Assembly (NCBI GenBank): GCA_003112755.1
Contig: BFBT01000001.1
Span: forward strand, 2,790,001 to 2,854,000
Direction: 5' to 3'
From: Lawsonibacter asaccharolyticus
Lineage (GTDB): Bacteria; Bacillota; Clostridia; Oscillospirales; Oscillospiraceae
DNA: 64,000 bases
The translations under genes were made by a program, and so were the position numbers. Within the stretch, counting starts at the first letter, position 1. Each line of letters starts with the position of its first letter. The notes below the pieces were generated by a model, which saw only the letters and a program-made list of their open reading frames with translations, searched no databases and was not told where the DNA came from. This document shows positions 25,925 through 33,114 of this stretch, in pieces.

Positions 25925-26616
25925 CCTTGACTGGGGTGTGGCTCAACACGGGCGGCGTTCTGCTGGCGGGGATCTTGGGCAGTTTTATCCGTCGGGGAAT
26001 GCCAGAAAAGCTCAAGACCGCTCTGATGACAGGGCTGGGACTTTGCGTGCTGTATATCGGGATCAGCGGCGTCTCAGTGGACACGGACACGGTGATCCTG
26101 GTGCTGTCTGTCTCCCTGGGCATGGCCCTGGGGACGGCGCTGGATCTCGATGGAAAACTGAGCTGGCTGGGGGAACTGGTACAACGAAAATTTCCCCTTC
26201 GGGACAGCCAGGTGGCGGACGGCTTTGTCTCCAGCACGCTGTTTGTTTGCGTGGGAGCCATGTCCATTGTGGGCGGCATTGAGAGCGGCACCCAGGGGAC
26301 CTATGACACCTTTCTGGCCAAAACCTTCATTGACAGCCTGGTGGTCTTTGTCATGGCGGCCACCAAGGGGATCGGCTGTTGCCTTTCCGCGTTCGTGGCC
26401 CTGTTCTATCAGGCGGCCCTTACCCTGTCCGCCGGGGCGCTGGCCAAGGTCACGACGGAGTTGGTCATCAGCCAGATGTCGGAGATCGGCTCCCTGCTGA
26501 TCGTAGGGATCGCCTTGAACCTCTTGGGCATTACAAAAATCAAGGTGGCGAACTTGATCCTGTCGCCCTTTCTCCCGGTGCTGTTCTACCTGGGGGCGCT
26601 GCTATTTACCAGATAG
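25921..26616 (+). CDS. DUF554 membrane protein (YdfK-like)
   Basis: A 231-residue integral membrane protein of the DUF554 family. Six to seven hydrophobic helices are visible (TGVWLNTGGVLLAGILGSFI, LIVGIALNLLGI, LILSPFLPVLFYLGALLF). The family is presumed to transport a small solute, but its substrate is not established. The ATG overlaps the ProX stop (ATGA). The operon ends here: an unrelated truncated coding remnant follows immediately. Confidence 0.88.
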   Translation: MTLTGVWLNTGGVLLAGILGSFIRRGMPEKLKTALMTGLGLCVLYIGISGVSVDTDTVILVLSVSLGMALGTALDLDGKLSWLGELVQRKFPLRDSQVADGFVSSTLFVCVGAMSIVGGIESGTQGTYDTFLAKTFIDSLVVFVMAATKGIGCCLSAFVALFYQAALTLSAGALAKVTTELVISQMSEIGSLLIVGIALNLLGITKIKVANLILSPFLPVLFYLGALLFTR

Positions 26617-26721
26617 ATTATCAGAGAACTCCGAAAAAAGCTTGGTCAACATGGCATGGCTCATCTGATTGAAACCGCCTGGGGCGTGGGATACCAGCTT
26701 TCCCTGGCGGAAAACAGTTAG
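26617..26721 (+). pseudogene. C-terminal remnant of an OmpR-family response regulator
   Basis: Directly after the DUF554 stop, in the same frame, 34 codons read IIRELRKKLGQHGM then HLIETAWGVGYQLSLAENS and stop. This is the end of an OmpR/PhoB winged-helix effector domain (compare HIRxLRKKL...IxTVxGVGYxL). No start codon, no receiver domain and no kinase gene lie nearby, so it is the broken end of a VanR-like regulator left at the edge of the next block. Confidence 0.75.
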
Positions 26722-26839
26722 GGGTGGTGACAGGCTCAAATTCTGCGGAGGAAATTAAACAAAGAAGAGCCTTCCGCCATTTACAGAAGGCCCATGCTCC
26801 GCTATACTGAAGGCAGAAAAACAAGATGGAGGTACGGCA

Positions 26840-27490
26840 ATGGCGGGCAGGCGGATCTGCGCCGGGTACTACCGGCGGTACGACGGCAGGGTGGTCTATG
26901 TGATTTCCACGGCCACGGATGCCGACACCGGAGAGGAGACCGTCATCTGGACTGCCTATCCCTTTGCGGATGTTCCCAGGTACTTCACCTCCGGCAAAAA
27001 ATCCTTCTGCGCCTTCATGGAGGTAAATGGGGATCGGAAAGCCAAGTACGAGCGGCTGACGAATATGAGAGTCTCAGAGGCCACCATCGAGCGGCTGGAG
27101 GATGAGGGCTTCCGTGGGCCGGTGCGCAAAAGGCAGACGCGGCAACTGGAGGAAGAATACGACTCCCGCAAGTATCAGCAGTCTCTCTCCTACCTCGCAT
27201 ACGCAAAAGGCCTGTGTGAGAACTACAACTTCGACCGGAGCAAATACCGCCTCTGCGTGAAAGAAAAAAGATATGCGGCCATCACACGAAGTGACTTCGC
27301 CAAGCTGAAAGAGGATCTGCAGTTTCTGGACAACGCCCTGAAAACCGTCCTGTTGGAATATCAGGACTACTTCCGGGAACGGTTTGTGGAGGGCCTGTCT
27401 ATCCGCAAGTACGCCGAGGCCCATCAGCTCAACCGGGGCAGCGTGGACTACCTGCAAAAAAGTTTTTCTCTGCCCTGGCTCGTCTGCTGA
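26840..27490 (+). CDS. Hypothetical protein with C-terminal HTH-like helix pair
   Basis: A 216-residue protein. Residues 7-35 form a beta-rich unit (GYYRRYDGRVVYVISTATDADTGEE) that weakly recalls DUF1653. The C-terminal 25 residues (IRKYAEAHQLNRGSVDYLQKSF) look like a sigma-70 region-4-type HTH. The middle is charged and helical. Start: ATG 26840 with GGAGGT 11 bases upstream. It is followed by a strong terminator and precedes the excisionase-like gene, so a regulatory role in the element is plausible. Confidence 0.6.
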   Translation: MAGRRICAGYYRRYDGRVVYVISTATDADTGEETVIWTAYPFADVPRYFTSGKKSFCAFMEVNGDRKAKYERLTNMRVSEATIERLEDEGFRGPVRKRQTRQLEEEYDSRKYQQSLSYLAYAKGLCENYNFDRSKYRLCVKEKRYAAITRSDFAKLKEDLQFLDNALKTVLLEYQDYFRERFVEGLSIRKYAEAHQLNRGSVDYLQKSFSLPWLVC

Positions 27491-27565
27491 AGGATCGGGA
27501 CGAGGCGGAGGACAGGTGCCGACTGCGGAAACCGGCGCAAAACTGAATCAACCAAACACCGAGCG

Positions 27566-27602
27566 GAGCGCCTGCTGAAAAAGCAGGCGCTCCCGTTTTT
27601 CT
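27566..27602 (+). terminator. Terminator after the 26840 gene
   Basis: Perfect 11-base stem GAGCGCCTGCT/AGCAGGCGCTC, 5-base loop, then CCGTTTTTCTG. Confidence 0.9.
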
Positions 27603-27701
27603 GTCAATCGTATGTCAAAAAGATGTACTTTCTGCAATAGAAAGTAGAGACAACGATCAGCGAGTATGGCGAGCAAAAGAGAATGTGTCAATTCTATGTC
27701 A
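27602..27701 (+). repeat. Paired direct repeats and a dyad upstream of the excisionase-like gene
   Basis: TGTCAATCGTATGTCA at 27602-27617 and TGTCAATTCTATGTCA at 27686-27701 (14 of 16 identical), start to start 84 bases, i.e. eight helical turns. Each contains TGTCA twice, 11 bases apart. Between them TACTTTCT (27626-27633) and AGAAAGTA (27639-27646) form a perfect dyad. Candidates are binding sites for the excisionase-like protein, an integrase arm or a repressor. Confidence 0.55.
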
Positions 27702-27837
27702 CTCAAGGAATGTCCTCGGGTAAAGTAGTGGAGGGAAAAATTCAGATGAACAGATGGAAAAGAAAAAAATGCTTTTGTGAACTGCCCTGCTCAACGGGTA
27801 ATAAGGTGAGAAAAACTTTTAGAAGGAGGCCGTGATT

Positions 27838-28047
27838 ATGAAAGAATCCAGTTACAAAAGCTACGACGACTTGCCGCTGTTTCTCAATTCGTCAACGGTG
27901 GCGAAGGTGCTTGGCGTCTCTCCATCGTCAGGGTACGAGCTGATGCACGAACTGGGCTTCCCAGTGCTGCATATCGGCAACCGGATGGTGGTGCCCAAGG
28001 AACAGTTCATCCAATGGGTGAAGGAACACACGGGAGGTGACACATGA
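27838..28047 (+). CDS. Excisionase-like helix-turn-helix protein, 69 aa
   Basis: A short MerR/Xis-type DNA-binding protein. The central block LPLFLNSSTVAKVLGVSPSSGYELMHELGFP is followed by VLHIGNRMVVPKEQFIQWV, the winged-helix pattern of excisionases and HTH_17 proteins. The start at 27838 has AAGGAGG eight bases upstream. It overlaps the HTH gene downstream by four bases. Near two tyrosine integrases it may be the recombination directionality factor, though many such proteins are plain regulators. Confidence 0.8.
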   Translation: MKESSYKSYDDLPLFLNSSTVAKVLGVSPSSGYELMHELGFPVLHIGNRMVVPKEQFIQWVKEHTGGDT

Positions 28048-28451
28048 AGTACGGAAATTATCGGGACGGTTTCTTTCTGCCCAATGAGTTGTTCCAGCTG
28101 GGACTGGACTATGGAGAGTTGGCGGTCTACAGTTTTCTGAAACGGTGTGAGAACCGCAAGACACATCAGTGCTGGCCCAGCATCAAAACGATTGGACAAG
28201 CGGTGGGCATGAGCGAGAACACGGTGCGCAAGTACATCCGCCGGCTGGAGGAACGGGGCCTCATCACCACCGAACCCACCGAGGTTATCACCAAGTCCAG
28301 GGGCCGGCGTAACGGAAATCTACTGTTCACCCTCCGGCCCATCGGAGAGGTGATCGACGAACACTATGCAAGCCAGTTAGCGGAGTTGGAGCTGGCAATG
28401 GAGCGCCAGCGTGTAGCAAAACTCCTGCGGGAGCAAGAAAGCCCCGCGTGA
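28044..28451 (+). CDS. Helix-turn-helix (replication-initiator-like) protein
   Basis: A 135-residue protein with a winged HTH of the HTH_36 type seen in RepA/DnaD-like proteins of Firmicutes elements: FFLPNELFQLGLDYGELAVYSFLKR then PSIKTIGQAVGMSENTVRKYIRRLEERGLI. The C-terminal helix (YASQLAELELAMERQRVAKLLREQ) may dimerise. It is coupled to the excisionase-like gene. A regulatory role or a role in element replication is inferred. Confidence 0.8.
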   Translation: MKYGNYRDGFFLPNELFQLGLDYGELAVYSFLKRCENRKTHQCWPSIKTIGQAVGMSENTVRKYIRRLEERGLITTEPTEVITKSRGRRNGNLLFTLRPIGEVIDEHYASQLAELELAMERQRVAKLLREQESPA

Positions 28452-28910
28452 CCGCCTGTGGGCCGCTGTGTGCCCCGATTGCGGGAGGGGCAGAGCCTCG
28501 CACCTCCCCGCAGGTTCAGGCCGGTGTGGGCCGGCTGAGGGAGGCGTTGCGGCACAAGGCTTCCGGCAAACCGAGGGACGAAAGGAAAAGCAGGATAAAG
28601 GCCGGGCATGGCAAGCATCCCCGGCCGGGCCACACCGCCCCGCAACGCGGGGCGGGACAAGGGATTGCGGGATTTGGCGCGGGGATGAATGGGTGGCTGT
28701 GTGCGAGGAGACGTACACTGCTTGGGCCGTCCAACAGGCAGAAAATGCCCGTATTGCAGGGATTTCCGGGCCGTCCCCTATGGATTTGAAGTCTGCAAAT
28801 AAAAAGTCAATAGGGAAATAAAGCAAAATTGAGGAGAGAAAAAGGCCATGCCAAAAGCGGCCAGCAGGTAAAGGACGCTGGCCGGATGGTCAGGTATGTA
28901 ACAGTGCACA
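28452..28910 (+). other. GC-rich non-coding stretch with perfect inverted repeat
   Basis: About 460 bases without a gene I trust. It contains a perfect nine-base inverted repeat CCGCCCCGC-AAC-GCGGGGCGG (28635-28655) followed by GGACAAGGG, and several GGCCGG-rich direct elements. Overlapping frames have low-complexity Arg/Gly/Pro translations. The placement, between a replication-like protein and a divergent regulator in a mobile module, would suit an oriT or replication origin; nothing here proves that. Confidence 0.35.
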
Positions 28911-29324
28911 TTACTTCTGAGGCAGAATAATCGTTGCTTTAGAGAAGTTGTTCCAGTCAAGGCACTGCCCACAGCGGTCACAATAGGACTGGTATTCCCG
29001 TTCCATAGTCCTTCTACATTGCGGGCAAACAGGAAAACCCGTCACGCCAGAGAGGTATCGAAAGCAGCGGATGTGTGTAACTGGCATCGGTTCGCGGAAG
29101 GCCATCTCTCTCCAGAACTCTGAGGGGATCAACAGGTCATTTGGCGTCAGTTCAAAGCCAACGCAGAGTTTTTCCAGCGTCAGGATCGTGGGCGCAGTCT
29201 TGCCTCTGGCAATGTCGCCAAAGTACCTGGAACTGAGGTCACATCGTTCCGAGGCAGCTTCATAGCTGAGCTTTTGAGTATCACATAATTTGAGGACGGA
29301 GGTGGATAAATTGTCTAAAAACAT
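28911..29324 (-). CDS. XRE-family regulator with C-terminal zinc ribbon
   Basis: A 137-residue protein. Residues 5-65 form an XRE/Cro HTH (KLSYEAASERCDLSSRYFGDIARGKTAPTILTLEKL). The C-terminus holds two CxxC pairs (CPQC...CDRC) typical of a zinc ribbon. This fusion is common in Clostridia as a small element regulator. It is transcribed against its neighbours, and its upstream region ends at the IS110 insertion, so its native promoter may have been altered. Confidence 0.85.
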   Translation of the reverse strand: MFLDNLSTSVLKLCDTQKLSYEAASERCDLSSRYFGDIARGKTAPTILTLEKLCVGFELTPNDLLIPSEFWREMAFREPMPVTHIRCFRYLSGVTGFPVCPQCRRTMEREYQSYCDRCGQCLDWNNFSKATIILPQK

Positions 29325-29344
29325 CTTAATCGCTCTCTTTCTGT

Positions 29345-30835
29345 CATAAGATGCTTTTAGCGTATGGGCAATATGGTTCTGCTACAAGGAAGGATACTTC
29401 CTTAATTTTCCTCCAGAGATGCCAGATATTCTTTTACTCTGCCATAATAGATGCGCAGGAACTTGTTGGCGCCGGCTGTCATGTAAACCAGATAGGGTTT
29501 GCCCTCGGCTCGTTTCTTGTCCATGAAACGGTATACCGGGTCATCCTGGGGCTGTGTTTTCAGTAGGCAGTCCATAACCAGGAATAAGGCGCGGCGCAGC
29601 TCCGGCGGCCCGCTTTTGGAAACCCTTGTGCTCTTAGCCTCGTGAGTGCCGGACTGGTCAGCGCCAGGGTCAACGCCCGCAAAAGCGGTAATGGCGTTTC
29701 GGTGGGTAAACCGGGCCACATCCCCAAGCTCCGCCATAAGCTGAGGGCCGAGAGAATCGCCTACACCGTGCATGGCCATGACCACAGGGTATTCCGGGAG
29801 CTGGGCTGCCAGGGCCTGCATTTCAGCCTTGAGCCGTTCCAGAGAGGCAGAGACGGCGTTCAGCGCATCAATGGCCTGCCGGACCATGGTTTTGGTCAGA
29901 GCGTCCTTGGGGAGCATGGCAATCAGGTCCTGTGCTCCGGTGTGGACCTCAACGGCTTTGCTCTGGCTGAAGTTGTAGCCATGCCGTTTACACCACTTAC
30001 GGTAACGCTCGGCAAAGGCAGTGAGGCTCATGTTTCGCACACAGTCCACATGCCAAAAGGCCGTGGCAAAGTCCACCCACTTCTGGCTGCCGTCCTCACG
30101 GACAGGGCTGTCAAATAGGGCGTTGACGCCGGGATAGGTCTGGTCAAGAAGGGCGATGAGGTTGTTTTTCATCATCGTCTTAGTCTTAGCGTATAGACTC
30201 TGCTGCCGGTTCAGCGTTTTCAGTTGCATTCGAATCGTATCCATGGGTGTATGTTGGCGCAATTCTGCCCAGTTGTCAAGCCCATAGCGGGCAATCTTCC
30301 GGGCATCTGCCTTGTCTGTTTTCACTTTTCGCAGGGTGTTGTTCCCGTAGTCTTTGATAAGCTTCGGATTGACTGCGCTGACAAAGACGCCCTCCTCATG
30401 AAGAAAACGGGCTACCGGCTCATAGTACCGTCCGGTATGCTCCATGACTACTCGTGTCTCACCGTCCAGGCTTTTCAAGTAGTCTGCCAGCTCCTTGAGT
30501 TCACTGCCGGTGTGACCAATAGAAAATGGTTTTGCTACCACTTCTCCAAAAGGGCGGAGAACGGATACCATGCTCTTTCCTTTGGAAACATCGATCCCTG
30601 CCACATTGTTCATATTGATCGCTCCTCATCATGGATTTGTTTTGGCGACCAGCCATTCCACCATTGCCGATCCAATCTATTTGATGACACGGGCGCACCA
30701 AGGAGGTGGCTCAACCTGCATAAATCGAACGCTGCGAATGAGAGGCCGGCTGACGGACTTCGTCACGGACGCGCTGGTCCTTGGAGGTATACATCAGGCC
30801 AAGACTCTCTCATTCTAACAGCTTAGGCAACGATG
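29345..30835 (-). mobile_element. IS110-family insertion sequence (ends approximate)
   Basis: One complete-looking IS110 element, inserted between the XRE regulator and the ribbon-helix-helix genes. IS110 elements lack clear terminal inverted repeats, so the limits are estimated from neighbouring genes. The 220-base non-coding part upstream of the transposase (about 30614-30835) is where IS110 elements are known to encode a bridge RNA that selects target and donor. Confidence 0.7.
29402..30613 (-). CDS. IS110-family transposase (DEDD recombinase)
   Basis: A 403-residue transposase. The RuvC-like DEDD set is Asp8 (GIDVSKG), Glu58 (VMEHTGRYY), Asp100 and Asp103 (KTDKADA). The C-terminal Tnp20 domain shows GVGDSLGPQLMAELGD and STRVSKSGPPELRRALF, including the conserved Ser region used in strand exchange. 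The length is normal for the family and there is no frameshift, so the element may be active. Confidence 0.95.
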   Translation of the reverse strand: MNNVAGIDVSKGKSMVSVLRPFGEVVAKPFSIGHTGSELKELADYLKSLDGETRVVMEHTGRYYEPVARFLHEEGVFVSAVNPKLIKDYGNNTLRKVKTDKADARKIARYGLDNWAELRQHTPMDTIRMQLKTLNRQQSLYAKTKTMMKNNLIALLDQTYPGVNALFDSPVREDGSQKWVDFATAFWHVDCVRNMSLTAFAERYRKWCKRHGYNFSQSKAVEVHTGAQDLIAMLPKDALTKTMVRQAIDALNAVSASLERLKAEMQALAAQLPEYPVVMAMHGVGDSLGPQLMAELGDVARFTHRNAITAFAGVDPGADQSGTHEAKSTRVSKSGPPELRRALFLVMDCLLKTQPQDDPVYRFMDKKRAEGKPYLVYMTAGANKFLRIYYGRVKEYLASLEEN

Positions 30836-30901
30836 CGGAAAAAGACACGGCTGGCTGCCGTGCCTTCAACCGTAAATACATTGTAATAGGAGGTATCGCA
30901 A

Positions 30902-31348
30902 ATGAGTCAGGAGAAAAAAGAGCGGGTTGGTATTTTGATGCCGCCCAGCCAGGTGGCGGAGATCGACGCCCTCTACCCGCTGTACGGACACGCCAGCCGG
31001 AGCGACTTCGTCTGCAAGGCGGTGGAGTTTTATACTGGTTTTCTCCAGCAAGGCAGCAGTGAGTTTTATATGAACAAGACCACCCTCGCGTTCCTGGAGG
31101 AACAGTTGGGCAGGCTGGAGAACCGCATCTGCCGCCAGCTCTTTCGGATGTGCGTGGAGCAGGAAATGGCCTGTCACATGTTCGCCAGCCAGTGCCTGGG
31201 AGAGCCGAAGGAGACGCTGGAGGAGCTGCGGAAGACCTGCGTCCGGGCCGTGAAGCGAACCACCGGCAGCATCCGCTACGACAGAATCTACGCCTACCAG
31301 CGGGGCGGTCTGGAGCCGGAGGAGGATGAAGATGGAGAAGAAAACTGA
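30902..31348 (+). CDS. Ribbon-helix-helix-like protein 1
   Basis: A 148-residue protein starting with a ribbon-helix-helix-like segment (RVGILMPPSQVAEIDALYPLYGHASRSDFVCKAVEFY), as in CopG/MetJ-type DNA-binding proteins. The remaining 100 residues are helical and Cys-containing (FRMCVEQEMACHMFASQCLGEP). It overlaps the second RHH gene by 17 bases. Both lie immediately upstream of the integrases and may control them or help recombination. SD AGGAGGT. Confidence 0.7.
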   Translation: MSQEKKERVGILMPPSQVAEIDALYPLYGHASRSDFVCKAVEFYTGFLQQGSSEFYMNKTTLAFLEEQLGRLENRICRQLFRMCVEQEMACHMFASQCLGEPKETLEELRKTCVRAVKRTTGSIRYDRIYAYQRGGLEPEEDEDGEEN

Positions 31349-31775
31349 GAAGATCACCGTGTCCCTGCCCCCAGAAGTCATTCGTCTGGCGGATCAAAAC
31401 TGGGAGAAGTTCGGCTTCAAAAACCGCTCTGAGCTGATCGACGCCGCGATCCGGGAGTACATCAGCCGCGATCTTCTGAAGGAGTTCACCGGGGAGTTGT
31501 CCCAGTTCTATCAGAAGATCGAGCGCAGTGAGATCAAGCATCTGGAGGAACACCTGGCCAAGCTGTCCTATAAGATCGCGGTGGAGATCGCGCAGACGCA
31601 CCTGCTGATGGCCTCTATCACAGACCTCTCCAAGCGGGATACCCGTGACCTGCGGGCCAGGGCGGTGGCCCTTGTGAACGAGAGCAAGGGCTACATTTCC
31701 CTGGACACCGCCCGAAAGCACAAGGTACCGCTCCAGCTGGAGGATGATATGGAAGCGGAAGATGATGGCTGGTGA
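31332..31775 (+). CDS. Ribbon-helix-helix protein 2
   Basis: A 147-residue paralogue of the preceding protein. The RHH unit is clear: KITVSLPPEVIRLADQNWEKFGFKNRSELIDAAIREYI. A helical C-terminal domain follows with the phrase AQTHLLMASITDLSKRDTRDLRARAV. The start at 31332 has GGAGG six bases upstream; an earlier in-frame ATG (31326) abuts the same SD and is less likely. RHH proteins bind DNA as dimers. Confidence 0.75.
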   Translation: MEKKTEKITVSLPPEVIRLADQNWEKFGFKNRSELIDAAIREYISRDLLKEFTGELSQFYQKIERSEIKHLEEHLAKLSYKIAVEIAQTHLLMASITDLSKRDTRDLRARAVALVNESKGYISLDTARKHKVPLQLEDDMEAEDDGW

Positions 31776-31911
31776 GCGCAGAAATTGCGCCGCAAAAACA
31801 AAGAGAAAAGCCTCCGGAAAAATGTGAATTGTTTGATAACTCTGCCTCCTGCCGCTGGATAATTTTCTCTTTCTGCGGTATGTTGTGTTGCTACAAAGGA
31901 GGTGTATCATC

Positions 31912-33114
31912 ATGGCAAAGCGCAGGCCGTCCGGCGACGGCATGGTGCGGAAAAAGGAAGACGGCCGCTGGGAGGGCAGGATCGTGGTAGGCCATAAGCA
32001 AAACGGCGAGCCTATCTTCCGGTATGTATACGGCCGCACGCAGAAGGAGTTGCTGAGCAAACTCCACCAGAGCATCGAGACCTATCAGGATGTAGAACTG
32101 ACCGAGGACAGCCGCATGACATTGGATGAGTGGCTGGATCACTGGCTGGACGAGTACAAAGAGGGCACTATCCGCCCCAGTACCATGTACGGCTACCGGC
32201 AGTATGCCAAACACTACATCAAGCCGATCCTGGGCGATAAGGTGATCTCCCGCATCACCTCAACGGATATTCAGCGGATGTACACCAGGCTGAAGCGGGA
32301 GGGACGCGTCCACGAGCATCCGGAGTACGGACATCAGCTCTCTGACTCCATGCTCTCCCGCATCCACGCCATGCTCCACCACGCCATGAAAGATGCCCAG
32401 CGCGCGCACCTGATCGCCAGGAATCCCACAGAGGGCACAGTGGTTCCCAAGCCCAACTACCGGCCCAAGCAGATCCTGAACGAGGAGCAGCTGGACACCT
32501 TCCTGGAGGCCATCGAGCAGGATGAGGTGTGGCGGGACTTCTTCTACACCGAACTGACCACCGGCCTGCGCCGGGGTGAGATCTGCGGCCTCCAGTGGGA
32601 GGACTTCGACGAAGCGGAGGGGACCCTCAAAATCGTCCGGTCGGTCAGTTCCCGCAAAGCCGGCGCGCTGGAGATTGGAGAGACCAAAACCAACAAGGGC
32701 CGGCGTACCATCTCCCTGCCGGACAGCACAGCCCAGCGTCTGCGGGAACGCAAGAAAGCGGCCATCAGCCAGTGGATCTTCCCAACCCCACTGCACCCGG
32801 AGGAGCCGGTCAACCCCAGCTATGCCTACCACCGGTTGAAAACGATCCTGAAAAACACGGGACTGCCCAGCATCAGGTTCCACGATTTACGTCACACTTT
32901 TGCCACCCACGCCCTGGCCGGCAGCGTGGACGCCAAGACCCTCTCCGGCATCCTGGGACACACCAACGCCAGCTTCACCCTGGACACCTACACCCATGTG
33001 ACCGGCGATATGCAGAAACAGGCGGCGAACATCGTGGGGGACTTCATGACAGACATCTTGGGAGAGGAGTGGAAACCGTGGCAAGAAAGCGAAAGAACGG
33101 CGAGGGAACCGTAA
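31912..33114 (+). CDS. Tyrosine-type site-specific integrase 1
   Basis: A 400-residue tyrosine recombinase. An AP2-like arm-binding domain spans residues 8-45 (DGMVRKKEDGRWEGRIVVGHK), a SAM-like core-binding domain 65-170, and the catalytic domain 190-375. Catalytic residues: Arg220 (TGLRRGE), His324 and Arg327 (FHDLRHTF), His350 (LGHTN) and Tyr360 (LDTYTH). The start at 31912 has GGAGGT. It ends 37 bases inside integrase 2, so the pair is co-translated. Confidence 0.95.
   Translation: MAKRRPSGDGMVRKKEDGRWEGRIVVGHKQNGEPIFRYVYGRTQKELLSKLHQSIETYQDVELTEDSRMTLDEWLDHWLDEYKEGTIRPSTMYGYRQYAKHYIKPILGDKVISRITSTDIQRMYTRLKREGRVHEHPEYGHQLSDSMLSRIHAMLHHAMKDAQRAHLIARNPTEGTVVPKPNYRPKQILNEEQLDTFLEAIEQDEVWRDFFYTELTTGLRRGEICGLQWEDFDEAEGTLKIVRSVSSRKAGALEIGETKTNKGRRTISLPDSTAQRLRERKKAAISQWIFPTPLHPEEPVNPSYAYHRLKTILKNTGLPSIRFHDLRHTFATHALAGSVDAKTLSGILGHTNASFTLDTYTHVTGDMQKQAANIVGDFMTDILGEEWKPWQESERTAREP

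Noticed and set aside
28448..28821. Two overlapping frames of 113 and 117 codons after the HTH gene
   Set aside because: Both are Arg/Gly/Pro-rich through a GC-rich inverted-repeat region and neither has a good ribosome site. The end of the second looks slightly more protein-like, so it stays a weak possibility.
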